64,000 bases of DNA from Bin5 sp965207495. Lineage in GTDB: Bacteria; Chloroflexota; Anaerolineae; Caldilineales; Caldilineaceae. Location of the stretch: contig OZ242287.1 of the NCBI GenBank assembly GCA_965207495.1, positions 4,402,001-4,466,000 of the forward strand, given 5' to 3'. This document shows positions 17,230 through 26,347 of the stretch, one piece after another. The position numbers and the translations under genes are program-made. Below the pieces are notes generated by a model. It saw only the letters and a program-made list of their open reading frames with translations. It searched no databases and had not been told where the DNA came from. Numbering within the stretch: the stretch's first letter is position 1; the number at the start of each line of letters is the position of its first letter.

Positions 17230-18414
17230 ATGAAGATAACCAGACTCAAACTGACGCCGCTCAAGTTTCCGCCTGCGCCGCGGAAACACACGATTCATTC
17301 GATCAATCCGATCTACATTTTCCCCGATCTGCGCTACGATTCGCCGGCGCCGGCGCCGCGAAAGGGTCCGGACATGCTGGTGCTGCAGGTGGAGACCGAC
17401 GAGGGCATTACCGGGTTCTCCAATAGCGGCTATGCCGCCACCAGCGTCTACCCTTATATTCGGGATATCCTGGCGCCGGCGCTCGTCGGTGAGGACGCCT
17501 TTCGCACGGAGTGGCTATGGGAGAAGATGTTCCGCTACAGCATCGCCTCGGCGCGCGAGGGCGTAACCAGCAGCGCCATCAGCCTGGTCGACGTTGCCCT
17601 GTGGGACCTCAAGGGCAAGGCGCTGAATCAGCCTGTCTACAACCTGCTCGGCGGCAGGACGAAGGACAAGATCCGCGCCTATGCCAGCCATCTTTATGTC
17701 TACGCCACCGATGCCGGCGACCCCGACCTGGGCCTGCTGCGAGAGGAGGCGGCCATGTATGTGGAGCAGGGCTTCACCGCCGTGAAGCAGAGGTTCGGCT
17801 TCGGCCCCTGGGATGGGTTGGAGGGTATGAAGAAGAACCTGGCGCTTGTGCAGACGTTGCGAGAGACAATCGGCGACGGGATTGAGATGATGGTAGACTG
17901 TTGTCGCGCCTTCGATGCCGACTATGCGATCAGGATGGCGCGCATGGTGGAAGAGTTCAACCTGACATGGCTGGAGGAGCCAGTGCAGCCGCACGACCAC
18001 GCCGGCTATGTTAAAGTTCGCGGCGCGGCGTCGATGCCGATCTCAGGCGGCGAGAACGAGTACAGCAAGCACGCTTTTCGCAGCTGGGCCGAGTTAGGCT
18101 GCGCCGACATCTGGCAGCCGGACGTCGATCGCGCGGCCGGTGTCACCGAGGTGCAGAAGATCGTCAACCTGGCGGCGTCGTTCGATATCCCTGTCATTCC
18201 CCATGGCGGCTGGGCGACAAACTTTCACCTGGCCATGGCAAACGTCAACATTCCCATGGCGGAGTACTTTCCGCCCCAGGAGGAAAACGAGGGGGCGCGC
18301 GTCTTCCACGGTGAACCGATAGTGAAGGATGGATACCTGGAGTTGACCGACAAGCCCGGTTTCGGCCTGGAACTGGACGAAGAGGCGCTCACACGATTTA
18401 CCTACGAAGGCTGA
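17230..18414 (+). CDS. Mandelate racemase/muconate lactonizing enzyme family, sugar acid dehydratase-like
   Basis: 394 residues, enolase superfamily. Metal ligands can be placed: Asp in MMVDCCRAFD, Glu in TWLEEPVQPHD and Glu in SGGENEY. A basic pair is in AVKQRFGFGPWDG, and the C-terminal barrel carries IPHGGWATNFHLAMANVN with the conserved His. The spacing and KQRFG/MVDC/LEEP/GENEY/PHGG pattern resemble L-rhamnonate dehydratase and related acid-sugar dehydratases, which remove water from an aldonate to give a 2-keto-3-deoxy acid. The next gene is an HpaI-type aldolase, exactly the enzyme needed to split such a product. The precise substrate is inferred, not read. Confidence 0.85.
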   Translation: MKITRLKLTPLKFPPAPRKHTIHSINPIYIFPDLRYDSPAPAPRKGPDMLVLQVETDEGITGFSNSGYAATSVYPYIRDILAPALVGEDAFRTEWLWEKMFRYSIASAREGVTSSAISLVDVALWDLKGKALNQPVYNLLGGRTKDKIRAYASHLYVYATDAGDPDLGLLREEAAMYVEQGFTAVKQRFGFGPWDGLEGMKKNLALVQTLRETIGDGIEMMVDCCRAFDADYAIRMARMVEEFNLTWLEEPVQPHDHAGYVKVRGAASMPISGGENEYSKHAFRSWAELGCADIWQPDVDRAAGVTEVQKIVNLAASFDIPVIPHGGWATNFHLAMANVNIPMAEYFPPQEENEGARVFHGEPIVKDGYLELTDKPGFGLELDEEALTRFTYEG

Positions 18415-18454
18415 AATCGATCATCAGGTCACACCAGAATCGCAGGAGGTTGTT

Positions 18455-19180
18455 ATGTCGGATGGGGCGTCATTAAAGGAACGCATTCGCAGGGGAGACA
18501 TTGTAATTGGTGTGTCCGCTCCCTTCAACGCCAGCAAGAGCCAACTGGAAGAGATTCTGAGCAAGGACAGCTACGACTTCCTGTCGGTGGACAGCCAGCA
18601 TTCCCCCTACAACGAAGAAAGGGTGGTGGAGATCTGCGGGCTGGCGGCGGAGTTGGGTGTTCCGGTCCAGTTTCGTATCAAGCACACGCGGCACGCTTAT
18701 CTGATCGGAAATATCCTCGATCTGGGCCCGCTCGGCATCGAGATTCCGATTGTAGAGGAGGAGGCGACAGTGGATGAGGCGTTGGAAGCCTTCTACTACC
18801 CCCAGGTCGGCGGGAGGAGTTGGGGCGGCGCGGCGCGTTATGGCATTGAGGGGCGCGGCGATCGGCTGGAGTATGCGGACTGGTGGAACCGCACGGGAAT
18901 TCTGTGTCTTCAGATGGAGTCGGTTCGGGCCGTAACCAATGTACGAAAACTGGCCAAGCCGGGCGTCGACTGTTTGACCTGGGGACCGAACGATCTCCTC
19001 TATGACCTGGAAGCGCATCCGGAGCATCCATTCAAGAGCGTTGACGACTGTGTGCGCCACGCGCTCAAGCAGCTGCAGGGCGCGGACGCCAAAATCAGTT
19101 TCAGGAGCTACTTGCCGGAGCTTCGAAACAAATATATCGACATGGGCGTCACAGTGTTGATGGAAAGCCCGAAAGCTTGA
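18455..19180 (+). CDS. HpcH/HpaI family aldolase
   Basis: 241 residues with AGGAGG five bases before the ATG. Class II pyruvate-dependent aldolase of the HpaI/GarL/RhmA family: FLSVDSQHSPYNEE carries the catalytic His region, PVQFRIKHTR the usual 'R' segment, GIEIPIVEE and LQMESVRAVTNV hold the metal-binding Glu, and TWGPNDL the conserved G-P-D loop. The reaction expected is retro-aldol cleavage of a 2-keto-3-deoxy sugar acid to pyruvate plus an aldehyde. It pairs with the dehydratase at 17230. A slightly shortened C-terminus compared with 250-265-residue relatives is noted. Confidence 0.87.
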   Translation: MSDGASLKERIRRGDIVIGVSAPFNASKSQLEEILSKDSYDFLSVDSQHSPYNEERVVEICGLAAELGVPVQFRIKHTRHAYLIGNILDLGPLGIEIPIVEEEATVDEALEAFYYPQVGGRSWGGAARYGIEGRGDRLEYADWWNRTGILCLQMESVRAVTNVRKLAKPGVDCLTWGPNDLLYDLEAHPEHPFKSVDDCVRHALKQLQGADAKISFRSYLPELRNKYIDMGVTVLMESPKA

Positions 19181-19296
19181 ACCCATTTTTCGCCAAGATA
19201 GCTGCCGTCAGTCTGACCTGAGACACATAACGGATGGCAAGAAGTCTTCCACATAAGGCCGCGGAGAAAAATCTCGTGTAACAGGGGAGGAGCGAC

Positions 19297-20154
19297 ATGG
19301 CAGGTCATAGTGGCGGTTTCGAATACAAGATAGTCGAGGGATGGGGCCAGGGAGAAGGAGGCCGTGTTTTCGGCGGGGTGACGCCGGCGGTGGCGACCGA
19401 CTCGAGTGACCGCGTGTACATCGCCCGGCGCGATCCGCCGGCCATTCTGGTCTATGATCGTGAGGGCAATTTTCTAACTTCGTGGGGCGAGGACCTGTTC
19501 AAAAACCCGCACAGTGTCTGGTTCAACGAACAGGACCAGCTGTACGTGGCCGACGTCGATGACCATACGGTTCGCAAGCTCGACACTGACGGACAGGTGT
19601 TGCAGACGCTGGGCACGCCCGACGCGGTTGGCGCGCCAGGCCAGCCATTTAACAGGCCGACCTGGGCGGTGGAGGCGCCGGGGGGCGATATCTACGTGTC
19701 GGATGGATACGGCCAGTTTCGCGTACATCGCTTCTCCGCGGACGGGACGCTGTTGAAGTCTTGGGGAGAGGAGGGCACGGGTCCTGGACAGTTCGCTTTG
19801 CCCCACTGCCTGCGCGTGGACAGCCGCGGGCGCGTGCTGGTCCTGGACCGCGAGAACAGGCGCATGCAGATCTTCGATGCGGAGGGCACGTACGAGGGCG
19901 AGTGGCCGGACCTGGACGGCCCCAACGATCTCTACATTGACCATGAAGACAACGTCTTTGTCGCTGAGGGCAGGTACCGTATCAGCGTCTTCGATTTGGA
20001 TGGCGAGCTGCTGGCGCGCTGGGGCGAACAGGGCGATGCGCCGGGACAGTTTGCCAATGGCCCACATGGGCTGTGGCTGGATTCGCACGGGGATCTGTAT
20101 GTGGCGGAGGTGCCCTTTCTCGACAACCGGCTGCAGAAGTTTACGCGGAAATGA
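19297..20154 (+). CDS. NHL-repeat beta-propeller protein
   Basis: 285 residues, GGGGAGGAG upstream. Six repeats of NHL type are visible, for example LTSWGEDLFKNPHSVWFNE, LKSWGEEGTGPGQFALPHC and LARWGEQGDAPGQFANGPHG, each followed by 'LYVAD', 'IYVSDG', 'VLVLDREN', 'VFVAEG' or 'LYVAE' strands. It resembles the propeller of peptidyl-alpha-hydroxyglycine lyases and SMP-30-like proteins. No signal peptide. In a sugar-acid gene cluster a lactonase role is conceivable, but the metal ligands of SMP-30 lactonases were not identified. The fold is clear, the function is not. Confidence 0.8.
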   Translation: MAGHSGGFEYKIVEGWGQGEGGRVFGGVTPAVATDSSDRVYIARRDPPAILVYDREGNFLTSWGEDLFKNPHSVWFNEQDQLYVADVDDHTVRKLDTDGQVLQTLGTPDAVGAPGQPFNRPTWAVEAPGGDIYVSDGYGQFRVHRFSADGTLLKSWGEEGTGPGQFALPHCLRVDSRGRVLVLDRENRRMQIFDAEGTYEGEWPDLDGPNDLYIDHEDNVFVAEGRYRISVFDLDGELLARWGEQGDAPGQFANGPHGLWLDSHGDLYVAEVPFLDNRLQKFTRK

Positions 20155-20169
20155 AACAAGGGACGGACC

Positions 20170-20940
20170 ATGCTCAGCGACCAACAGATCCTACACTTTG
20201 AAACCTTCGGCTTTCTTCTGCTGCCTCGGCTTTTCCCGGCGGCCGAAATCGGCGAAATTCGTCACGCCGCCGACGAACTGTGGCGGGAAGAGCGAGGCGG
20301 GGGTCCAGACAAGGGCGATTACCAGCATGTTGCGCCCTTCATCGAGGCGAGCCGAGAACTCTCCGGGCTCGTAGAAGACGACCGCATCTTCTTGACGATT
20401 GAACAGCTTCTGGGCGCCGGTTTCGTGTGGGGCGGCTCCGAGGGCAACAAGGGCAGCTTCAACGAAACGCAGAGCCATGGGTGGCATTGCGACCGGCCTG
20501 GGGAAAAGGAGCCGGACTATGTGCGGTTAAAGGTGATGCTGTACCTGACACCTACAAAGAAAGAGGCGGGTGCCCTGCGCGTGATGCCGGGCTCGCATCG
20601 TCCGCCGTTCTATGATCAGCTGGAGAGGCTCAACCCCATTCAGTCCAAGCCGGAACTGATGCCCTTCGGCGTGCCCGGTCCTGAATTGCCAGGCTGCGCG
20701 CTGGAGGTCGAGCCAGGCGACGCGGTCTTTTTTAACCAGTACCTGTTTCACGCCGTCTTCGGCAAGCAGGTTGACAGGCGATACATCGCGCTGAAGTTTG
20801 CAGCGAAGCCGACAGTGGCGCGTCACTACGAGGGCCTGAAAAAGCACGGGGCCTTTTCCTTTCACCGCTCATTTATGGACCGGTCGCGACCGCGTATTCG
20901 ACAGATGACGGAACTCCTGCCGGCCGAGGACTGGCCTTAA
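20170..20940 (+). CDS. Phytanoyl-CoA dioxygenase family Fe(II)/2-oxoglutarate oxygenase
   Basis: 256 residues. It begins LSDQQILHFETFGFLLLPRLF, the standard start of the family. The iron-binding HxD is in SHGWHCDRPGEKEPDY, and the second His in FFNQYLFHAVFG is followed by an Arg (VDRRYIALKF) that would bind 2-oxoglutarate. LYLTPTKKEAGALRVMPGSH is the typical central strand pair. Such enzymes hydroxylate small molecules (acyl-CoA, ectoine, halogenation substrates and others) using O2. It lies 15 bases after the NHL gene and before the bicupin, suggesting co-transcription. The substrate is unknown. Confidence 0.87.
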   Translation: MLSDQQILHFETFGFLLLPRLFPAAEIGEIRHAADELWREERGGGPDKGDYQHVAPFIEASRELSGLVEDDRIFLTIEQLLGAGFVWGGSEGNKGSFNETQSHGWHCDRPGEKEPDYVRLKVMLYLTPTKKEAGALRVMPGSHRPPFYDQLERLNPIQSKPELMPFGVPGPELPGCALEVEPGDAVFFNQYLFHAVFGKQVDRRYIALKFAAKPTVARHYEGLKKHGAFSFHRSFMDRSRPRIRQMTELLPAEDWP

Positions 20941-20980
20941 GGATTGTAAGCGGTCTGAAGCTCAGTAGGGAGATGACACC

Positions 20981-21715
20981 ATGCCGACAGTTGTGAACTG
21001 GAGAGAGGCGCAGCCGGTGGTCAGCCATGAGAGCGCCATCGTCTGGAGTTGTCTGCAGCCCAAGCCCAGTGGCGAGGCGGCTGCGAGGCAGCCGGCTGCT
21101 GGCGAGACGCTGGAGAAGCTGGGCGTATTCACGGTGCACGCCGTGCAGGGGCGCAAGCAGTCGGATTATCATAGACACGAGAACCGGGAGCAGCTCTACT
21201 ACATCCTCGACGGCGCCGGGCAGATATTGTGCGGCGATATACTTTCCCCTATTGAGGAGGGGGACATCGTATATCTGCCGTCCGGGCAGTACCACCAGGT
21301 GTTCAACACAGGGGACGGTTGGCTGCATCACCACGTGATCAACATGCCGGTTGACGGCGACGGCGGCCGGTTCGTGAGTCGCAACTGGCGCGACGTAGCG
21401 CCGTTGAGCGACGGCTTGGGCGCGGTACGCTGGCATCTACTCAGCCCTGAGACAGAGGAGGAGGGAGGCTGTTTACGCGAATTGGCCTTCATCGATCGGG
21501 AGATGGTGCAGCCGCGGCGGCGGTCCGCCGAACGGCACTCTGAGGGCATGGAGCAGATCTACTATGTGATCGCCGGCGCGGGCACGATGGTTGCAGACGG
21601 CCAGGTGACTTCGATAAGAGAAGGCGATGCCATTCACGTGTTGCCGGGAACGACATACCATGTAACGAACAGTGACGAGACGTGGCTGACCTACTTAATT
21701 GTCGCCACACGCTAG
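20981..21715 (+). CDS. Two-cupin-domain protein
   Basis: 244 residues with GGGAG upstream. Two cupin barrels: the first has YHRHENREQLYYILDGAGQI...GDIVYLPSGQYHQVFN (HxH, Glu and distal His, a full metal site); the second has RHSEGMEQIYYVIAGAGTM...GDAIHVLPGTTYHVTN, in which the first His of the pair is replaced by Arg. Bicupins of this layout include isomerases, dioxygenases and storage-like proteins. In this cluster it may isomerise or sense a sugar acid; this cannot be decided from sequence. Confidence 0.82.
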   Translation: MPTVVNWREAQPVVSHESAIVWSCLQPKPSGEAAARQPAAGETLEKLGVFTVHAVQGRKQSDYHRHENREQLYYILDGAGQILCGDILSPIEEGDIVYLPSGQYHQVFNTGDGWLHHHVINMPVDGDGGRFVSRNWRDVAPLSDGLGAVRWHLLSPETEEEGGCLRELAFIDREMVQPRRRSAERHSEGMEQIYYVIAGAGTMVADGQVTSIREGDAIHVLPGTTYHVTNSDETWLTYLIVATR

Positions 21716-21725
21716 GGAGTAGCTG

Positions 21726-22409
21726 ATGAGAATTCTGATTACGGGCGCTTCGGGCGCGGTCGGCACGGTTTTGGTCAAAGGATTGCGCGACCGCTACAGC
21801 TTGCGGGGTTTCGACCGCGAGCCCATGGATGAACTGGACGACATGGTTGTGGGTGAATTGACCGATTTCGGGGCGGTGGCCAGGGCGACGCAGGACATGG
21901 AGGCGGTTGTCCATCTGGCGGGAAACCCACTAGGTTCTGCCCCGTGGGAGGAGATCCTGAACAGCAACATCATCGGGACCTATAACCTCTTCGAGGCGGC
22001 CCGTCAAAGCGGCGTGCGCCGCGTCGTCTTTGCCAGTCGCGCGGGGCTGCTGGCCCCCTACCCCGAGGAGATCACGCGCACGATTGATATGCCGCCGCGA
22101 CCGGAGAGCTATTATTCAATAAGCAAAGTTTTCGGCGAGAATCTGGGCTACATGTATGCGAGCCAATTTGGCCTCGAGTGCGTTTCGGTTCGCATCGGCA
22201 ACGTGCGCGCCGACCGGCCGCAGGCCGAGCATCCGCACCACCTCAGCCACGCCGACCTGGTGCGGATATTCGAACGGGCGGTGATTCAGCCGGAGATAGA
22301 GTACGAGGCGGTATTCGGCGTTTCCGGGGGCGACTGGCCACTCTATGACCTGGAACACGGGCGCAGGGTGATAGGATATGAACCGGAAAATCCAAGCGCG
22401 AGTCGATAA
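21726..22409 (+). CDS. NAD-dependent epimerase/dehydratase family, uronate dehydrogenase-like
   Basis: 227 residues, extended SDR. NAD motif GASGAVGTVLVKGL, then VVHLAGNPL, NIIGTYNLFEAARQSGVRRV, VFASRAGLL, the active-site YYSISK (YxxxK) with FGENLGYMYASQFGLECVSVRIG. The run NIIGxYNLxEAAR...SKxFGENLxxMY...RIG is strikingly like uronate dehydrogenase (Udh), which oxidises galacturonate or glucuronate to the aldarate lactone. Udh proteins are about 265 residues, so this one is short at the C-terminus. With the dehydratase and aldolase upstream it would supply an oxidative uronate route to pyruvate (inference). Confidence 0.8.
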   Translation: MRILITGASGAVGTVLVKGLRDRYSLRGFDREPMDELDDMVVGELTDFGAVARATQDMEAVVHLAGNPLGSAPWEEILNSNIIGTYNLFEAARQSGVRRVVFASRAGLLAPYPEEITRTIDMPPRPESYYSISKVFGENLGYMYASQFGLECVSVRIGNVRADRPQAEHPHHLSHADLVRIFERAVIQPEIEYEAVFGVSGGDWPLYDLEHGRRVIGYEPENPSASR

Positions 22410-22451
22410 TGGCGACTAGTGAATCGCGGATCACAGACTTCGGCAATGTGT

Positions 22452-22457
22452 TATAAT
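22452..22457 (+). promoter_or_regulatory. Extended -10 promoter before the PDH genes
   Basis: TATAAT preceded by TGT (22449-22451) gives an extended -10; no convincing -35 box is present at the right distance. It stands alone in the 125-base gap upstream of the E1 gene. Confidence 0.5.
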
Positions 22458-22564
22458 CCCTAAGTAGTTTTCTTTGGCCAAAGGCGTTCGGAAACCATGA
22501 CTGTGCACAGCTGGGTTCTCGTTCTGATGTCTCGATGAGACCGGTTGGCAACCCCGTATCACCA

Positions 22565-24976
22565 ATGAAGCTGACACAAGAGTACCTGGAAACGCTGGAT
22601 CGGATTCAGGAACGCATATTGTGGCTCTCCATGCGCATCGTGCACGAGGCCAACAGCGTTCGTCCGCAGCGGGACGGTGTCAAGGTTGGCGGGCACCAGG
22701 CCTCCTCGGCCAGTATGGTGACCATCATGACCGCGCTCTACTTTCACCTGCTCAGGCATGGGGACAGGGTGTCGGTCAAGCCCCACGCTTCCCCGGTCTT
22801 TCACGCCATTCAATATCTCCTGGGGCAGCTGCCGCGGGACTATCTGACTACGCTGCGCGCCTTTGGCGGGCTGCAGGCCTATCCCAGCCGCACCAAAGAC
22901 CCGGACCCGGTCGATTTCTCAACCGGTTCGGTGGGACTGGGGGCGGTGGCGCCGGCCTTTGGCGCGCTGACCCACCACTATGCCAAGAGACACTTCGGCG
23001 AAGTGACGTCCAATCGCTTCATTGCCATCATCGGCGACGCGGAGCTGGACGAGGGCAATGTCTGGGAAGCCGTCTTTGATGAATGGATGGCCGAACTGGC
23101 CAACACGATCTGGATCGTGGACCTGAACCGTCAAAGCCTGGACCGGGTGGTTCCCGGAATCCGCGCGGGGACGCTGAAGTCGATGTTCGACAGCTGGGGC
23201 TGGCAGGTGTTGGAGGCGAAGTACGGGCGCAAGCTGCAGAGTCTCTTTGCCAAGAAAAACGGTGAGCTGGTCCGAAAACGTATTGACGACATGAGCAACG
23301 AGGAATACCAGTTGCTTGTGCGCCTTCCCGGCGATGAACTGCGCCGGAGATTTGTCACGGTCAACGGGCACAAGGACTCGCGCCTTGAGGAACTGCTGGC
23401 CCCGATTAGCAACGGGGAACTCCCCAGCGTCATTGGAAATCTGGGCGGACATGACCTTTATGAGATGATCGGCGTACTCGAAGAGGCCGACGCCACGGTG
23501 GATCGCCCTTCGGTCATTTTCGCCTACACGATCAAGGGCTGGCGGCTGCCGATTGCGGGCGACCCCCAAAACCACTCCAAACTGTTGAGCATTGAAGAGA
23601 TGTCGGCGCTGGCTGAGGAGCTGGCAGTTCCGAGCGACGACGAGTGGGCGGCGTTTGATACAGAGACGGAGGAGGGCGCGCTTTGCAAGACGGTCGCCCA
23701 CCAGCTGTATCCGGAATCTGACACGCCAGACGCCTCAAACCCGCCCCAGGCAAACGGAGCGGCTGGACTACCAGCGGGACTCTCGGCGAATGACGTACCC
23801 GAAAGCGTGCCGGCCCGTATGCATGGCATGCTCAGCACGCAGCAGTCGTTCGGCCAGATCCTGGTGAGCATGAGCCGCAATCCAAAGCTGGCGCCGCGGC
23901 TGGTCACAACGTCGCCCGACGTCTCCACGTCCACGAACCTTTCTGGCTGGATCGCCAAGCAGGGCGTCTTTTCCCTCACAGAAGGAGAGATCTACGAACT
24001 GGAGGAGAATCGCGGCCTGAGCTGGCACTACGGCCCCGACGGGCAGCACATTGAGCTGGGCATCTCGGAGATGAATCTCTTCATGATGCTGGGGATGCTT
24101 GGCCTGTCCGCCGAGTTGAACGGCCAGCAGCTGATCCCGATAGGCACGGTGTACGATCCGTTCGTGCTACGGGGGCTGGACTCGTTTATCTACGGCCTGT
24201 ACGCCGATTCCCGCTTTATCATCGTGGGCACTCCATCGGGCGTCAGCCTGGCCCCGGAAGGCGGCGCGCACCAGTCTACGGTGACCCCTTCGCTGGGCGC
24301 AGAACTGCCCAATCTGAACAGTTATGAGCCCTGTTTTGCACAGGAGTTGGTCTGGATCATGCTGGAGGCGGTGCGTCAGTGCTGCCGCGATGTGGATGGA
24401 AGGGCGACCTATCTGCGCCTTTCCACGAAGCCGACCGATCAGTCGCTGCTGGAGCCGGCGATGGAAAGGCTCGGGCCAGTCGAACTGCGCCGCCAGGTGC
24501 TCGAAGGCGGGTACCGGCTGCTGGACTGGAAGACGGCAGCGCCTGAGGCGGACCCCCGCTCGCTGGTCCATATCGCATCGACCGGCATCATGTTGGCGGA
24601 GGCGATGGAGGCGGCGGCGATGTTGCAGGGTGAAGGCATAGCTGTCAACGTGCTCAACATTACCAGCCCTCGTCGCCTGTTTGAGAACTGGCGCGCCGCC
24701 CAATGGGGACGCAGGCCGGGCCGGGAGCCAAGCCGGCTGCTCTCGTGGTTGATTCCTCCGAATGAACGCCGGGCCCCGATCGTCACTGTGCAGGATGGAG
24801 CGTCTCACAATTTGGCCTGGCTGGGGAGCCTCTTTGGCAGCTACCTGATACCCTTGGGCGTGGACGATTTCGGTCAGTCGGGAACGACGGCCGATCTGTA
24901 CCGCCACTTTGGGATTGACAGCCAGGCGATCTTCGAGGCGGCGCTGGTGGGTCTGAATCGAACGGAGTTTGGGTAG
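22565..24976 (+). CDS. Pyruvate dehydrogenase E1 component (homodimeric AceE type)
   Basis: 803 residues from the ATG at 22565 (MKLTQEYLETLDRIQERILW); an ATG at 22535 in frame is equally possible because neither has a clear Shine-Dalgarno. This thiamine diphosphate enzyme decarboxylates pyruvate and acetylates the lipoyl group of E2. The N-terminal domain has GGHQASSASMVTIMTALYFHLL and HASPVFHAIQYLLG; the TPP/Mg motif is GDAELDEGNVWEAVF...NTIWIVDLNRQSLD (GDxE...N). The C-terminal transketolase-like parts include ELEENRGLSWHYGPDGQHIELGISEMNLFMMLGMLGL and the glycine-rich GVSLAPEGGAHQS. Slightly shorter than AceE (about 885). E2 follows; no E3 gene is present in this window. Confidence 0.88.
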   Translation: MKLTQEYLETLDRIQERILWLSMRIVHEANSVRPQRDGVKVGGHQASSASMVTIMTALYFHLLRHGDRVSVKPHASPVFHAIQYLLGQLPRDYLTTLRAFGGLQAYPSRTKDPDPVDFSTGSVGLGAVAPAFGALTHHYAKRHFGEVTSNRFIAIIGDAELDEGNVWEAVFDEWMAELANTIWIVDLNRQSLDRVVPGIRAGTLKSMFDSWGWQVLEAKYGRKLQSLFAKKNGELVRKRIDDMSNEEYQLLVRLPGDELRRRFVTVNGHKDSRLEELLAPISNGELPSVIGNLGGHDLYEMIGVLEEADATVDRPSVIFAYTIKGWRLPIAGDPQNHSKLLSIEEMSALAEELAVPSDDEWAAFDTETEEGALCKTVAHQLYPESDTPDASNPPQANGAAGLPAGLSANDVPESVPARMHGMLSTQQSFGQILVSMSRNPKLAPRLVTTSPDVSTSTNLSGWIAKQGVFSLTEGEIYELEENRGLSWHYGPDGQHIELGISEMNLFMMLGMLGLSAELNGQQLIPIGTVYDPFVLRGLDSFIYGLYADSRFIIVGTPSGVSLAPEGGAHQSTVTPSLGAELPNLNSYEPCFAQELVWIMLEAVRQCCRDVDGRATYLRLSTKPTDQSLLEPAMERLGPVELRRQVLEGGYRLLDWKTAAPEADPRSLVHIASTGIMLAEAMEAAAMLQGEGIAVNVLNITSPRRLFENWRAAQWGRRPGREPSRLLSWLIPPNERRAPIVTVQDGASHNLAWLGSLFGSYLIPLGVDDFGQSGTTADLYRHFGIDSQAIFEAALVGLNRTEFG

Positions 24977-25057
24977 GACAGACGCGCCATCAGGTGCGCA
25001 GCTGTGCCGGAGAGGCGATCAGAAACCGCCAGTCGTTGCCGCAAATGGGAGGGATTC

Positions 25058-26347
25058 GTGGCCGAGATTATCCCCATGCCCGACCTGGGTTTTGAAGCCG
25101 GTGAAGGTGAACTTTCAGTCTGGTTGAAGGGCGTGGGCGACGTAGTACAGGCAGGCGAACCGATCGCCGAATTTGAGTCGGACAAAGTCACCCTTGAAGT
25201 AGAGGCGCCCGCAGCGGGTGTTCTGCTGGAGCATCTGATCGAACCCGGGGAAAGCGCTCCGGCGGGCGCGCCGATTGCCCGGATAGGGGAAGCGGATGAA
25301 TTGTCGAGTCCGCCACCGTCGGCTCCTGCCCAAAGGCCATCCCCCCCACCTGCGCATAGACCAACTCCTCCTCCTCTCGAACCGTCTGAAGAAAAACCGC
25401 CACCCAGTCCCTTGCCGGCCGCACAGCAAGAGAGTCAGCCTGCGAATCGCGTTTCGACAGAACCCGTGGAAAATGGGGTCCTGGCAACACCGATCGCGCT
25501 GCGTATGGCCCGTGAGCACAATCTGGACTTGCGGCGGGTGGCCGGCAGCGGTCCCGGCGGCCGGATTTTGCGCGGCGATGTAGAGAGTCACCTGGCCGAG
25601 GCGCGGCCCGGCGCAATAGAGGAGATTGCCCAAAGCCGGCCCGCCGTCATTGACAGGCCTCGGAGCGTCGGCCCTGCCGCCTCGCCGCTACGGCGAACGA
25701 TTGCGCGGCGCATGAGCCAGAGCAAGCAGACTATCCCGCACTTTTACATCACCAGTTCGGTCATGATGGACGATGCCCTGGCGTTGAGAAAGCAGTTCAA
25801 CCAGGCATTTCCTTCGGAGGCGCAGGTCACGGTTAACGACCTGGTGGTGAAGGCCACCGCCCTGGCGCTGCGCGATTTCCCCAACCTGAACGCGTCCTTT
25901 GTCGACGACAGCATCGACGTTCATCCCGACATCAATATCGGCGCGGCCGTGGCGGTGGAAGGGGGCGTGCTGACTGTAGTCAGCCGGCAGACCGACCGCA
26001 GCCCGATAGCGGACATCGCCCGCGAGAATCGAACAATGATCGAGAGGGCGCGTGCGGGCAGGGCCAGGCCCGAGGATGTGTCGGGCAGCACTTTCACGAT
26101 CAGCAATCTGGGCGGCTACGACACCGATCACTTTGCCGCGATCATCAACCCGCCGCAGGCAGCAATTCTCGCAGTGGCAACCGCCAGGGAGTCCGCGGTC
26201 GTTGAGGAAGGCCGGGTGGTGGTGCGCACGGTCATGCAGCTGACGATCTCCGCCGACCACCGCGTTTCCGACGGCGCCGAGTGCGCTCTTTTTCTTAAGA
26301 GGGTGAAAGAGTTGCTGGAAACGCCCATAAAATTATTCATAGCCTGA
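25058..26347 (+). CDS. Dihydrolipoamide acyltransferase (E2) of a 2-oxoacid dehydrogenase complex
   Basis: 429 residues from GTG 25058; GGGAGGG at 25047-25053 and the canonical start MAEIIPMPDLGFEAGEGEL support it over an upstream in-frame GTG at 25004. Domains: one lipoyl domain with Lys43 in EFESDKVTLEVEAP; a Pro-rich flexible linker (about 85-135); the E3-binding peripheral domain LATPIALRMAREHNLDLRRVAGSGPGGRILRGDV; and the catalytic domain ending ISADHRVSDGAECALFLKRV with catalytic His and Asp. It transfers the acetyl group to CoA and forms the core of the complex. It follows E1 by 81 bases. Confidence 0.92.
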   Translation: MAEIIPMPDLGFEAGEGELSVWLKGVGDVVQAGEPIAEFESDKVTLEVEAPAAGVLLEHLIEPGESAPAGAPIARIGEADELSSPPPSAPAQRPSPPPAHRPTPPPLEPSEEKPPPSPLPAAQQESQPANRVSTEPVENGVLATPIALRMAREHNLDLRRVAGSGPGGRILRGDVESHLAEARPGAIEEIAQSRPAVIDRPRSVGPAASPLRRTIARRMSQSKQTIPHFYITSSVMMDDALALRKQFNQAFPSEAQVTVNDLVVKATALALRDFPNLNASFVDDSIDVHPDINIGAAVAVEGGVLTVVSRQTDRSPIADIARENRTMIERARAGRARPEDVSGSTFTISNLGGYDTDHFAAIINPPQAAILAVATARESAVVEEGRVVVRTVMQLTISADHRVSDGAECALFLKRVKELLETPIKLFIA

